Assembly: GCA_030770535.1 (NCBI GenBank)
Contig: JASVEC010000006.1
Location: 434,001-498,000 of the forward strand
Direction of reading: 5' to 3'
Length of the DNA: 64,000 bases
Origin: Batkoa obscura
Lineage: Eukaryota; Entomophthoromycota; Entomophthoromycetes; Entomophthorales; Batkoaceae
The translations under genes and the position numbers were made by a program. This document shows, in pieces, positions 45,921-57,625 of the stretch. The stretch's first letter is position 1, and each line of letters starts with the position of its first letter. A model generated the notes under the pieces. It saw nothing but the letters and a program-made list of their open reading frames with translations. It had not been told where the DNA came from and did no database searches.

Positions 45921-46550
45921 ATGGCTATGGCATCGAATCGATTAAAGATAGGGGTAAGTAAATAAAATAAGTAATTTTAATGAAAGTATCAATTAATATC
46001 CAACTTAATAGACTCGTCTCCCACCCGAAGTTAATAGGGTATTATTTATAAGGTAAGTTAAAATTAGAAAATACTTTGAGATTTAAGACATTAAATTAAA
46101 ACTTACTAACTATTTATTTTTCTTTAAAAAAAGGAATTTACCATTTAAAGTAACTGGAGAAGATATGTATGATTTATTTGGTAAATATGGGGCTATTAGA
46201 CAGATTAGAATGTAGGTGTTATTAATAATTATCAATCAAACGAATTCTTTTTTTTTAAATCTTTTTTCTTAAAATTTATTTTAGTGGTAACAGCAATGAT
46301 ACTCGAGGAACTGGATTTGTTATTTATGAAGATATATTTGATGCTAAAGCAGCATGTGATCATTTAAATGGTTTTAATATTCAAGGAAGATATTTAGTTG
46401 TACTTTATTATCAAGCAGCTAAACAACAAAAGAAATTGGATAATATTGCTAAAGAAAAAGAGTTGAATGAACTTAAAAAGTAAGTTTTGTTTTATTTAAT
46501 ATGTTATTTTTATTTTATTTTTTATTTTAATTAGAAAACATAATTTATAA
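45921..46550 (+). CDS. Splicing factor 3B subunit 6 (p14)
   Basis: Five exons: 45921-45953, 46012-46052, 46134-46211, 46285-46479, 46535-46550, giving 120 residues (human protein 125). One RRM, with strong family blocks: [55 protein letters not shown] and the [17 protein letters not shown] segment. In the spliceosome this small SF3b subunit contacts SF3B1 and sits at the branch-point adenosine of the U2 snRNP. The C-terminus is shorter than in animals (ends KKKHNL). The 16-nt final exon is deduced from phase and an AG site. A gene full of small introns that encodes a branch-site factor is a fitting find. Confidence 0.93.
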
Positions 46551-46714
46551 ATCTATTTTTTTAAATAAATGATATATTAATAAAATAGATAATAAAGTTA
46601 ATAAATTTATTTATTTTATCTTTTTATTCTTATTTTTATTTTTATTTTATATTTTATTTTATTTTATTTATAGCATATATATATAATTATGTTTTATTTA
46701 GAACTTTCAAATAA

Positions 46715-47610
46715 TTAATCAAATGGAAGCCTAGTTGGAAGAGTATTTGATTGATGATTAATAGATTTGGCCCCAATAGCGGAAGGAATTCTAACTGAAC
46801 AACAAGAAGGGTGTTCTTGACCAAAAGCATAAACATGAGCATGTTCATTTTCATTATGATTTTCTGGAACGATATGACCAGTTTCAAATTTTATTAAAGT
46901 ACCAAATAAAAAATGTTGAACAATTGGTAATTTATTTAATACTTCTTTCAAATACATTTTAATCATACCTTGATTCACTTTTAGCCAAGTTTTAACTCCA
47001 GATATATCATCTAACATTGGTGAATGCCAACGTAAAGATTCTGATTTAACTGAATTGACAAATTGAATACATGCTAAATATTCATAATGTTGACTAAATT
47101 CTTCTACTATTTCATTATCATGAATACATTTTGGTCGAAAATGAGGATGATTTATTAATTGAGCTGAACCAAATAAAAAAGGTAAAAAATGATAATCATC
47201 TAAACCCCATACTCCATGACTACCCGCTGGTTCTAGCCAATAAATGAATTGTAGTTTTCGCATTACTTTAATATATTGATGAAATACTTTTAATATTAAT
47301 GAAGGATAATCAACTTCAAATATTAAATTAAGTTTTTTTAAACATAATCTACACGAAATAGGAAATATAATTAATTATTATGCTATAATTATTAATACTA
47401 TTAAAATTAAAACTTACAGAAAGCACATAAAATTAACTTCATGACCAGTACCATAATCAATACGATTATAATCTCCAAAACTGTCATAAAAATATTTAGA
47501 TATTTCAATTGTACTTTCTTTTGGTTCAATAAATTCTTTTAATAATTCTGGAATTAGCTAAAATATTAACATTAATAATAATAACAATATTAGTAATTAA
47601 TTTAAATATC

Positions 47611-47683
<73 letters not shown>

Positions 47684-48034
47684 TAATTTACCTCTTTTAC
47701 TTTATTATACCAAGTTTTAAAAGCCGGATTACCAAATCTTGATTTACCCACTTCTTCAGGTGGTATGTTATCAATTAAATTATATAATTTATCTAATACA
47801 TTTAATATATTTTTAACTAACTAAATAAATAAAAATAAATATTAATTTTTAAAATAATTAATTTAAATCAATATTTACCTCTGATACTTTTATTTCTTCC
47901 GTTGTTTTTTTGCCAATAACAGATTCATTTAATTTTAATATAAAATCCTCATAATCTTTATAAGCTGAAGACTCCTGATATCGTTCTAAATCTTCTTTAG
48001 TTAAAATTGTTTTAATAGGTACTTTAAACATCAT
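46715..48034 (-). CDS. Serine/threonine phosphatase 2A activator (PTPA/Rrd-like)
   Basis: Four exons on the minus strand: 47879-48034, 47692-47820, 47418-47557, 46715-47348, giving 352 residues. Family motifs are present in order: RFGNPAFKTWYNKV, YGTGHEVNFMCFL, VMRKLQFIYWLEPAGSHGVWG, LDDYHFLPFLFGSAQL and, near the end, VYAFGQEHPSCCSVRIPSA. PTPA is a peptidyl-prolyl isomerase-like chaperone that activates PP2A catalytic subunits with ATP; yeast has Rrd1 and Rrd2. I chose the second of two adjacent ATGs (48034 or 48031) because the longer upstream frame is low-complexity and hydrophobic. The second intron contains an expanded ATT microsatellite. Confidence 0.93.
47614..47683. repeat. (ATT)n microsatellite in PTPA intron
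   Basis: About 23 uninterrupted ATT/TTA triplets between the exon 2 donor and the exon 3 acceptor of the PTPA gene. It lengthens the intron well beyond its neighbours. Confidence 0.95.
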
Positions 48035-48252
48035 TATAATATTTATTTTTAAAATTCTAAATTTTGTAATCACTAAAATAGTAGCTATTAAATTCAATGT
48101 CTTAAAAATAATAATTCAAATTCAACCAATAAAAACTTAATAAATAACTAAGTGTCAATGTAATCAAATTTTATTTTATTTAATGAAAATAAAAAAGCAT
48201 ATTTTATTGCATATATTATATAATTCATTGATTATAGTTTGAATGATTCAAA

Positions 48253-49390
48253 CTAAATCATAGCTTTTGGTATACAAATATGATTATCTAAATCCCCTGG
48301 ATAAATATGACCTTCGCTAGTTAAAAATTCAAATACATTATCAATTTCAACACTATTAAAGCCCTGTTGTACTAATTCTTGTTTTAATTTTTCTTTATGA
48401 GTACCCACATTTGGATTAGGTAAGCTTTGATTAATATTATACATAAACCCTAACATTGCATTTGCTAAAGTAGTACGATCGTGGGATTGAAGTCCTAATT
48501 GACTTTTCAAATTACCTATCATCGAACTATCTGAAAATTGAAGATCTTTCTATACCAAATAAAATATAGTTTATAAATAATTGAATTGAAAATTTATATA
48601 AATATTAAATTAAACTTACTTTCATAGGTCTAGTTAATTGTAAATGAGATGTTAAAGCTTCCATAAAATGTAAAGTAATTTCATTACCATCTAAAATAGG
48701 TTGAAGACAAATAGCTAATAATTGAATACTATTTCCAAATACTTTAACACTAGCAATAACTCGAATATATTCATCTTCTCTAAAATCAATAATTTAAAAA
48801 TTAATTAATTAATTAATTAATAGAATTACTTTATAGCATCTAATTGTTCATGAATATGAATACCTTGATATCCTTGATCACTTAAAAATACTCGAATATC
48901 AATTAAACCGGTACCATCACTTAATTTAAATGATTTAAAAGAAGCTCCACTTTCAATAGTTGATGGTGTGCCCATTAAAATTACCTTTTTAAAAATTAAT
49001 ATTAATATAAAATTTAATTATTTCAAAAAAAACTATTGTTATATTTTAACTTACATAATTCAATTCTATATTATCTAAAATTATTGGTTCATCTTTACCT
49101 GAAGGTAAATTCATCTCTTTTAATTGTTTAATTGTTACATATCGATAAGTATGTAGTTTTTTCTATTGAAGTATTAAATTATTAAGATGCGTTTAAAGTT
49201 TTTTTAAATAATTAAATCAAATTACTTTACTACTCTCTAGAGAACCTTCTTCTTTTGGTATAAAACCACCACCATTACTACCAAAGTTATTTGTATTAGC
49301 GGAATAAGGTTGATAACTATCTATTCATAAATTATTAGTCTTTAAAATCATGTTTTTCGTTATTTAATTGAAATTACTTTGATAACTCAT
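48253..49390 (-). CDS. Replication protein A 32-kDa subunit
   Basis: Six exons on the minus strand: 49378-49390, 49226-49320, 49055-49162, 48830-48984, 48620-48779, 48253-48549, giving 275 residues. The N-terminus is the expected flexible Ser/Gly/Asn-rich, phosphorylatable tail (SYQPYSANTNNFGSNGGGF). The OB-fold runs from RYVTIKQL through VILMGTPSTI, FKLSDGTGLIDIRVFLSDQG and YIRVIASVKVFGNSIQLLAICLQPI. The C-terminal winged-helix region ends FNSVEIDNVFEFLTSEGHIYP, the part that contacts repair proteins. RPA2 is one of three subunits of the single-strand DNA binding complex for replication and repair. Length matches the family (about 270). The intron around 48789-48822 contains an ATTA repeat. 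Confidence 0.92.
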
Positions 49391-49681
49391 AATTTTTTAA
49401 TTGATAAAAATAATGAAAAGATGAAAAAAACCTGGATTTGATGTTTTTTAAATCTTATTTTTAGTTTTGGATTTTGGATTCGCAGTTTTTGACAATGAAA
49501 ATCCAAGCTATTTGCTTATTTTAGTAATAAAATATTGTTTATAGTAAATTTAAAAATTATTTAAAAATTGATGTTACATGGTAAAGTAAAGTCATAGTAA
49601 TAAAAAGATTCTATAATATGCTTGAGAACTTTATAAACATTATTAAAAAATACTTAAATCACTTTTTGCTGTTATTAATAC

Positions 49682-50321
49682 TTAAATCATATCTTTAATT
49701 TGAGATAAAGCTAAAGCAAATGTATATTCAATTTTAGGAGCAACGGCATTAGGGGCTCTATTAGCAGTTGCTGGTACCCTTTCTACTAGAGTTTCAACAG
49801 AAGTTTTCGAATATGGTAAAATTGAAGCTTCAAGTTGATTAGTTTAGGTGTTAATATTACCAATTGAAATAGAACCAATATCAATTGTATGGTCGTCCTG
49901 ACCAGACCCTTTTCTATGACCTTTACTTCTACCACTACCGTCTTTTTTAGTACTATTACCCTTCTTAGTTCCATTACTTTATTTATTACTTTTATTATTC
50001 TTTCTACCCTGACTCCTTTTATTCTTACTAATAATATCAAGGGATTCCGATCTACCAGCTAATAATGCGGTATTCATAGCAGCATTTGTCAATGATCGAT
50101 CTGCTTGGGCACCACTGCTACTACTATTGTTATCATCATTAAGGAAGCTTCCAAATTTTTCGTTAGCAAAATTGACGATTCCTTTACCAGTAGCTTTAAT
50201 TGCTTTTTGACCCATTTTATTAATGGATTTAGTAAGTCTATGTTTGAAGCTAAATGACTCTTCGGCTGATGTCTGGGGAGAATAAGAATAAAGTAATTGG
50301 TAAAATTATATGGGATTTCAT
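49682..50321 (-). pseudogene. Secreted K/G-rich protein family, copy 1 (broken)
   Basis: Same layout as the intact copy at 50965-51699: signal peptide (MKSHIILPITLFLFS), then INKMGQKAIKATGKGIVNFANEKFGSF (versus VGKEAVGFATKKAEQF), AGRSESLDI (versus AGRSKSLDI) and the C-terminal APKIE...FALALSQIKDMI. A one-base change after the signal peptide shifts frame, and several stops interrupt the Lys/Gly-rich middle. The start codon overlaps the ATAT border of a repeat element (copy 8), which separates the gene from its former upstream region. Confidence 0.75.
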
Positions 50322-50425
50322 ATGGCGATGTATTTTTGTGTTTAAGAATTTTACTAGCAATCTTTCCGCTCAAATAGCTCTTAAAAAATGGAAAAAGTAA
50401 TGAAGCCAAAAAAACACGTCCATAT
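50320..50425 (+). mobile_element. Approximately 105-bp TIR element (MITE), copy 8
   Basis: Full-length forward copy: ATATGGCGATGTATTTTTGTG, core CTTTCCGCTCAAATAGCTC, end AAAAACACGTCCATAT (sequence trimmed); ATAT on both sides. Its left ATAT supplies the first two bases of the start codon of the adjacent minus-strand gene. Confidence 0.88.
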
Positions 50426-50964
50426 TATGTATGTAGTTTTATTTATCAAAAATAAAATGAAATTAAGTTGTTATTTAGATGAGGAATTATAAGCTTTCTT
50501 GAAGGGTACTTATAATTGTTTTAAGGTGATGGAGTAACTTCTTTGTTTTTTATTAACATTTGATCTGAGTATTAAATCTATTAAATTTTATGTGTTATAT
50601 CTAGATTTTTTTATTAAAACTATCATTTCACTTGCTAATAGTGGTCTATGAGCTCTATTGATGACAATTTACTAAAATATAGATAGTGTTAATAGATTAC
50701 AGCAGTAGTAGTAATTAATATTGATTGATTTATTAATTTAATTCTTTAATAACATTTTTAAATACCTTTTTGTACATAGATGTTAATAATTTTTAATAGG
50801 TTTTAAAAAAATAAGCAAAAGAATACATTTAAATACTTCCTTACTTTATATAATATTGTATTTACTCGCCCATATAAAACCAGGACACTTTCGATAATAA
50901 ATGAAAATAATAATAATAATAAACCATTTAAAGTTTCATATTACTTATTTATTATTCTGAATGT
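50426..50964. other. Displaced upstream region of copy 1 and intergenic DNA
   Basis: The first 40 nt (GTAGTTTTATTTATCAAAAATAAAAT) match the sequence just upstream of the intact copy 2 start, so this is the old promoter of copy 1 pushed away by the element. The rest holds nothing recognised. Confidence 0.5.
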
Positions 50965-51699
50965 TTAAATCATATCTTTAATTTGAGATAAAGCTAAAGC
51001 AAGTGCACGTTTAATTTTAGGAGCAACGGCATTAGGGGGTCCATTAGTAGCAGTTGCGGCTCCTTCTACTGGACTTCCTTCTTGTGAAACTCCTGGAGCT
51101 AAACTTTCTTGTACTAAAGTATCAACCGAAGCTTGAGAAGCTTGTGGGCTTTGATCTCCAGATTGAGTAGTTTTGGTACCAGTGTTACCAATTGAAATAT
51201 CCCCAAAACCAATCGTATGACCACCCCAGCCAAAGCCTTTGCCGTGACCCTTCCCTTTACCACGACCTTTCCCTTTACTATCACCTTTCCTAGTATTACC
51301 ATCCTTTACTTTACTAGGACTACTCTTTTTACCTTTACCCTTCCCTTTACTCTTCCCTTTACCCTTCCCTTTACCACCCCATGAATGTTTCTTTTTATCT
51401 TTACTCTTACCATGAATATCAAGCGATTTAGATCTACCAGCCAATGGAGTAGCCTCCCGATTTATATTAGTATCAACCGTAGCCAATGGATCAATTTTCC
51501 CATTACCAGTACCTTTACCAAGGAATTGTTCCGCTTTTTTGGTAGCAAAACCAACCGCTTCTTTACCCACAGTTTTAAGCATGTCTTTACTTATATCCTT
51601 TACGGATTGACTTAAACCTCCTTTAGCTTTTGCTGACTTTTTAGCTTCGGTTTGGGAAAGTAAGAGGATGACGATTGGTACAATTGTAATGAATTTCAT
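50965..51699 (-). CDS. Secreted lysine/glycine-rich protein, copy 2 (intact)
   Basis: 244 residues from the Met at 51699; the frame opens at 51726, but this start gives a clean signal peptide (MKFITIVPIVILLLSQTEA) and matches the paralogue starts. After a conserved block (SVKDISKDMLKTVGKEAVGF) and AGRSKSLDIHGKSK there are about 70 residues of near-pure Lys, Gly and Ser (KGKGKGKSKGKGKGKKSS...), then a glycine-turn motif (GFGWGGHTIGFGDISIGN), an acidic/Ser-Thr spacer and a conserved C-terminus (IKRALALALSQIKDMI). The extreme positive charge and secretion suggest binding to polyanions, cell wall or membranes. I know no family with this layout. The only undamaged member of the tandem array. Confidence 0.7.
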   Translation of the reverse strand: MKFITIVPIVILLLSQTEAKKSAKAKGGLSQSVKDISKDMLKTVGKEAVGFATKKAEQFLGKGTGNGKIDPLATVDTNINREATPLAGRSKSLDIHGKSKDKKKHSWGGKGKGKGKSKGKGKGKKSSPSKVKDGNTRKGDSKGKGRGKGKGHGKGFGWGGHTIGFGDISIGNTGTKTTQSGDQSPQASQASVDTLVQESLAPGVSQEGSPVEGAATATNGPPNAVAPKIKRALALALSQIKDMI

Positions 51700-51853
51700 A
51701 CTATAATATAGTTTTTTATTTATCAAAAATAAAATAAAATAAAATGTTATTAAGAATTTTACATTCTTTGAAGGGTTTTTATAGCTCTTTATGGTTATTA
51801 AATGACTGCTATTATTCTTCTAAATAAAATTTAAGTTGGTTCTGAAATTTATT

Positions 51854-51959
51854 AAATGGGGATGTATTTTTGTATTTAAAAATTTTACTACCAATTTTTC
51901 CGCTCAAATAGCGCTTGAAAGATGGGAAAAATGATGAAACCAGAAAAACACCCCTAAAT
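51854..51959 (+). mobile_element. Approximately 105-bp TIR element (MITE), copy 9
   Basis: Forward copy: GGGGATGTATTTTTGTATTT, core CCGCTCAAATAGCGCTTG, end AAAAACACCCCT. It is flanked by AAAT on both sides instead of ATAT, which helps fix the element ends and shows the four-base flank is a target duplication. Lies upstream of secreted-protein copy 2. Confidence 0.88.
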
Positions 51960-52296
51960 AAAATTATTATAAATAATTTAAGTCGCATGCACATACCTCT
52001 AAAATAATAATTTAAGTATTATTTTTGTTACTGTTATTCTATTAATTAAGAACACTAAATTAGCTATTGATATTAATTAATGAAAAACCGAGTATAACAA
52101 TAATGTTTAATATAAATAACAGTAACAATAGTAATTGTTATATCATTAATTAATTTTTAAATAAATATTGAAATTTTTTGTTAAATTTATCTGAAGACTA
52201 ATAGTTTTTAATGATGTTTTATACGAAATTAATTTAGCTTTATATATAAAGTTTTTAAGAATAGTTCTTTAAATTAGTTATTTATTATATTAAATA
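51960..52296. other. Intergenic stretch between copies 2 and 3
   Basis: AT-rich; nothing recognised apart from the repeat at its border. Confidence 0.4.
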
Positions 52297-53192
52297 TTTA
52301 AGCCAAATCTTTAATTTGAGATAAAGCAAAAGCAAAAGCATATTTAACTTTAGCAGTGGAATGAGATGAAGTAGTATAAGATACTGGAGCCTCTTTCCCT
52401 TAACTTCTTCTTTTGAACTTCTTCCTCCTGAAGTTCCATATGGAGATGTATTTTTATGTTTAAGAATTTTACTAACAATCTTTCTGCTGAAATAGCGCTT
52501 AAAAAATGGAAAAAATAATGAAGCCAAAAAAACACCCCCATATGTTATTTGAGGGTTTGATGGGGCTTTGAGTTTAACCTTGAGTTTGATTAGTTTGGAC
52601 ATTGGTGTTACCAGTTGGAACGGATCCAGTTATAATTCTATGGCCACTTGAGCTAGAACCTTGGCCTTTTAATTTATCATTATCAATTTTAGTACCTTGG
52701 CTCTTTACTTTACCCTCATCCCTCTTTTTTCCGTCGTCCTTCTTATCATCTGAACTCTTCCCTTTATGTTATCTCTTGATTATACTAAGATCCTTTTTCC
52801 TACCTGTACCTTTCACTGTACCCAGATCCTTCTTCCCATCATACCCCTTTCTTCTACCACCCATGGTGGCTTCTTTTTATCTTTTCCCTTTCTATCTTTA
52901 CCACGAATCTCAATCAATTTGGATCGAGTCACCAATGAAGCAGGCTTATCTTTCGAATCCGTATCAACCGTAGCTGATTGATCAGTTTTTCCGTAGCTAG
53001 AAGTACTCCCGCTACCGAATTGTTTTTCAGTTTTTTGAGTAGTATAATTGAGAACTTCGTTATCAATAACAGCTAACTTTTGATCAACGTTTTTTAAAAA
53101 TTGAACTACCCTCGTTTGGAATTTGAGAACTCTTCAGCGTGCGACTGAGAGAGTAATAGTAGTGCAACTGGTAGGATTATATTGGATTTCAT
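52297..53192 (-). pseudogene. Secreted K/G-rich protein family, copy 3 (broken)
   Basis: Starts with a signal peptide (MKSNIILPVALLLLSQSHA) and ends with YAFAFALSQIKDLA, matching the intact copy. Between them are recognisable pieces in different frames: VDQKLAVIDNEVLNY, VTRSKLIEIRGKDRKGKDKK, KSSDDKKDDGKKRDEGK and SGHRIITGSVPTGNTNVQTN. A stop shortly after the signal peptide and at least two frame changes are visible, and repeat copy 10 is inserted in front of the last 35 codons. The middle has fewer Lys/Gly repeats and more Asp than copy 2. Confidence 0.75.
52438..52543 (+). mobile_element. Approximately 105-bp TIR element (MITE), copy 10
   Basis: Full-length forward copy inside secreted-protein copy 3: ATATGGAGATGTATTTTTATG, core CTTTCTGCTGAAATAGCGC, end AAACACCCCCATAT (sequence trimmed); ATAT on both sides. 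Confidence 0.9.
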
Positions 53193-53999
53193 ATTAGATT
53201 ATACGTATTTTTATGTATTTTATTTATTAAGAATAAAATAGAACAATATTGTCTGCTTGTTTGGTAAAAGATTCTAGGTTGATTGAAGGGTTTTATATGG
53301 CATTAAAGGTTGTAGAATGGACTTGTTTCTAAAGCTACCATGTTGTTGCTTTCTTTTATTTTTAATAGATTTCATATTGTCGCTGTTATAACATTTAATA
53401 CTTATTTTTAACTTACTTTCTTTTAAATACTAATATCTTAAACAAAATGAGCATTTTTAAAATTATTTTTAAAATTAAAAATTTACTATTGAAACTTTTA
53501 CAGTTATTTTTAATTAAACCAATTTTATGTAAACTTCTAGATTAAAAAATTTATTAAAATTACAAAATCAACTTGAAAAATTATAAAATGATAAAAAGAT
53601 CAAAACAAGATCAAAATCAATTATGATCCTATTATAACTTTTATTTCAAACAGTATTATATAAACAATAATTTATTATTACAAATCAAGATTTTATATAT
53701 ATTAATTTGGTTTTTCTATTTTACTTTTAAATTTTACTTCCTTATTTAACTATCAAATTTCTCATGTAAATCACACTATATAAATAGATGTGCCTAATGA
53801 AAATTTAGATGAAATTCTTATTACTAAATGAACGTACAAACTGTAATACAAAGTTGGAGGTGTTATAACGTGTTTTTTTTAAATTTGTTCAATTATTCTT
53901 ATCAAACAAGAGCTATCGTATAAACGTTTTCATATTATTATAATGATAAACACATAAGTTTACCAGTTGAATAAATACTAATTATTTAATAGTTATAGA
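53193..53999. other. Intergenic stretch
   Basis: Long A/T-rich region with no gene or repeat copy recognised. Confidence 0.5.
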
Positions 54000-55178
54000 T
54001 ATCTCTCTAATGTTTCAGCGTCTAACCCAACAACCAATGTTTCAGAAGAACCCATTTCAGTGGAGTCCGTATAGGCTAACCTCCCTTCGGCTACTACATC
54101 TTGTCCAGCATTACCTCTAAATCTCTATCTAATACCTCTAGATACATCTTGCCAAACTTTTATCAGGGCATATTGTACCGAAGGATCCAACAAGAAAGCA
54201 ACTAAGTTAACGGTTCCTTTGGTTGTAATCCCTATCATTCCTCATAATGATATTCCAATATTTCTTTTACCCCCAGTGATGGCATTATTAATGTATGCAA
54301 CAACAAAGCCAGAAAGACCAAATAAAGCAGCGATAGAGTACAAAGATCTAAGTAATAAAAATTAGTTTGAATATACTATATTACACTTAATTCTTACACT
54401 CTTATAATAAGTTTTTTAAGTCGTTTAATTAACTTTACTCTATCTCCTAATTTAGCAGTGTTTGCTAAATGAGACATTGAGATAACAGTATTTTTATCAT
54501 CCCCTAACTTCATGATAATAATGAAACTGACAACAAAAATATAAACAAAAGTTATGGAATAAATTATTGAAATGTTTAACAAAATATGGGGTATGAGTTT
54601 GGAAGGTCCTCTTTTATAAAACAGACTTTACCCTTATTTAAGCTATATAAATTCATACCTATATTAAAATTAATATCCTATAATCAAAGTAAATAAAAAA
54701 GTACCAAGTGGTATAAAGCTAAGGATTGAGGCAGTTAAAATAGGCCTAAGCCAGTAGAAAAGTTCCCATTTCTTTTTGAGAGGGAGGGAGGAAGTGGATG
54801 AAAATGAGCTGTAAATTAACAGCTATAGCAATATTCAATAAGCAATACATTTGTTCTCCAAATGCCCCCCAAAAACCAATAAAGACATAAAACGGTCCAG
54901 ATTTTACAGAATGATGAAATAAAGCAAAAAATGAATTAAGTAAATCGATTACTGAGATGCTGAATTGGAGCTTTAATGACACTCTGTTAATCAACTTAGG
55001 CCTGTAAAATGCCAATAAATAGTTGGTAAGTGAATAATGGTTGTATTTATAAAAACAAAAATATACAGAGAGTAGAAAATATCACAATAACAATTAGTGA
55101 ACTGGTGGCACTAATACTGTTTAGTATGCTTGACACCAATGGAAGGGCAGATTGAATTTTAAATTCAATGTCACTCAT
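54000..55178 (-). pseudogene. Seven-helix receptor paralogue 1 (broken)
   Basis: Aligns with the intact receptor at 56457-57625. The start MSDIEFKIQSALPLVSSIL matches, followed by a hydrophobic segment, then RPKLINRVSLKLQFSISVIDLL and HHSVKSGPFYVFIGFWGAFGEQMY. Later pieces appear near 54200-54350 (GITTKGTV-like remnants of helix 7) but no frame connects them, and some splice sites are lost. A decayed tandem member of the receptor group. Confidence 0.7.
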
Positions 55179-56456
55179 TATTAATACCAATTGAATCAAA
55201 AAATAGCAAACGGAATAGTTCATATGTTTATGGGTTTGATCTCAGTACTAATCATATGCAATATAATTTTAAGTAATAATCATCTATTGGTTTTACCTTA
55301 TTTTAATATTTGGGTATTCTCACCAATTCGCTTATTACCTTTATTTAGATAAATTTATTACATCAAACTATGATTATTAACGTGGGCTAAAAAGTGGAAC
55401 ACACATAAATGTAATAATTAGGATGGTGCTTATTCATTATGGATGAGACGTGAATAAATGGTTCAATTCATATCCTTTATTTCTAAATAGTACAAATACT
55501 CAATCTATGTAAATCCAAATTAAGAAACTTTGAACTAAATCATATATTTTACTATCCAACTTACCTGTTTATATAATTAAGACTTAAAAAAGCACCTGTG
55601 TCCATCAGAAGAAGCTGAAACCTTGGTGCCAAATTAGGTCGATTTTACATGTATACTTAAAATTGAAGCTTAATTTTTAAAAAAGTGTAATTTAATACTG
55701 CTTTTAGGCTTTAATGCCTCCTGGTTAGCCGTCCTATAACAAGAGATTGGCTATTAAACTATTATTTTAGTAGTCCAAGATTTCTATTTAGAATATAAAA
55801 TATGAATAAAAGTTAAAATATTAGCAAACGCTTTCTTAATTCAATCTCAGAAACAAACGCATGATACCTCTGATTCATCTATAGCCTTTTTACACATAAT
55901 AGAGTAGCTTCTATAGCTTTGGTTTTATTCTTATTATTTAAGGACAATTTATTAACCTATGGCCAGGTTTTTATTTGGAAACAATAACAAGTGCCACTCA
56001 GTTAGATATATCTTCTTTATAACGCTTTTTAAAAACCAAGAAATTTTAAAATTTCAAAATACCAGCTACTATTTAAAATATTATAACAGTGGCCATGAAT
56101 GTAACAAATCATTTAAATCCACATACTCATAGTCATCAGGTTGTTTCATGGGTAATTTACTATCTAAAGACCGTTTGTTATGTTTGTGGATTGCATTATA
56201 ACGCAAAAGTAAAATGCACCTCCGTTTATTAATACAGCATTGACATTAGCCTATAACAAAAACATGAAATTAAAAAAAATTGTATTAGCAACTATTTAGG
56301 TCCAATTATAACATCTTAGCATTTTATCAGATTTTACAAGTATTATTACAACTGTACAGTACTTTTGATGTTATTTTTTATGAAAATAAAAACAATTTGA
56401 TATAGGCACCAAAATTATTTATTAAAAAATAACTTGCTATTAATCTTAGAGCATCC
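55179..56456. other. Intergenic stretch
   Basis: 1.3 kb between two receptor genes. No gene, tRNA or repeat copy recognised. Confidence 0.5.
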
Positions 56457-57625
56457 TTATAAGTATCTTTTTATATCGATAGGCTTATTATGATTTCCGT
56501 CTAGGCTTTGTTTCCTGGAAGTAGAGGGATCTTTAGCGTCGGTGTTTATAAATGCTCCGTCTTGTTTTGTTGCCAAGTCAAAATTAAACTCATTTGAGTG
56601 ATCTGTAACATCTTTTTTGCTAAATAGTAATGTATAGGTACTGATAAATGCTTCTTGGAAAGTAGTGTCAAGGAAAAAGGTAATCATATTAAAGAAACCT
56701 TTAGTGGTAACTCCGACCATACCCCATATTGATATGCCTAGCTTTCTCGAGCCTCCACTAGCTAAATTTATGTAGGACACACAAAACCCAGATAAGCCGA
56801 AAATACAGAATATTGGATAAAGAGATCTAAAAAAATTAATAAGTAATAGAAAATAGTAATAATGATTTACATCCTGAATATCGTCTTCTTTAAATTACTT
56901 CTGAAGTTTTCGTTGATTTCAACATTATCATTGTCGGCGATAAAATCTATACTGTCCTTAGTTCTAGCTAGTTTGATATTTACAATAGTTGCAATAACTA
57001 TGAGGTATAAAAAAGTAATAAAAAATACAAGAGAAGTGTTAACAAAGACTAAAGCTTTCCCTTCAGGAAGTTGCTCTTTAATAAAGCAAACGTCTCCACC
57101 GTTGAGGCCATATAAACCCATACCTAACCTAATTTAGATTTTTATTTGTAAATAAAATAACTAAACTTACCTAAAGGTACAAAACTCAAAATAGCAGCAA
57201 GCGCTATAGGGAGTCCCCAGTAAAAGTACTCCCATTTACGGTTGGGTGTTTTTTTATGAATAAAGACTAATTGAAGGTTCAATGCAATCATTATATTAAA
57301 GAAGCAATATATCTCTTCTCCATAGTTTCTCCAAAACCCAATAAAAACACAGAATGGCCCTGACTTAACAGTATGATGAAAAAGCGCAAATGTCGAGTTT
57401 AAAAAATCAATAACTGAAATAGCCACTTGAAGACGTAAGGTGGTACGGTTTACTAAATCTGGACGGAAAAGTGCTAATTAAAGTATAAGTTAAAATTATT
57501 GACTTTTAAAATTGCTTACCAGTGGTTGTAAATAAGGATAACACTAAAAGAGATGACGCTATGCTTAACGAGTTGAGCCCATTGGAAATGCTGGGTAGCA
57601 TTGCCTTAATTTCTTCTTCAGTCAT
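56457..57625 (-). CDS. Seven-helix receptor-like protein (fungal GPCR type), intact
   Basis: Four exons on the minus strand: 57520-57625, 57171-57473, 56871-57123, 56826-56457, giving 343 residues. Hydrophobic segments in order: near 12-33 (ISNGLNSLSIASSLLVLSLF), 48-65 (LQVAISVIDFLNSTFALF), 80-110 (FCVFIGFW...CFFNIMIALNLQLVFIH), 118-135 (YFYWGLPIALAAILSFVPL), 165-190 (ALVFVNTSLVFFITFLYLIV), 222-240 (LYPIFCIFGLSGFCVSYI) and 252-270 (GISIWGMVGVTTKGFFNMI). A charged loop precedes helix 6 and a hydrophilic tail of about 75 residues follows helix 7. This is the layout of fungal cAMP-receptor-like/Git3-type GPCRs; ligand unknown. It lies between two broken paralogues. Confidence 0.75.

Noticed and set aside
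47614-47683. Long ATT tract as a possible origin or CRISPR-like repeat.
   Set aside because: A plain intronic microsatellite with no spacers or flanking repeats.
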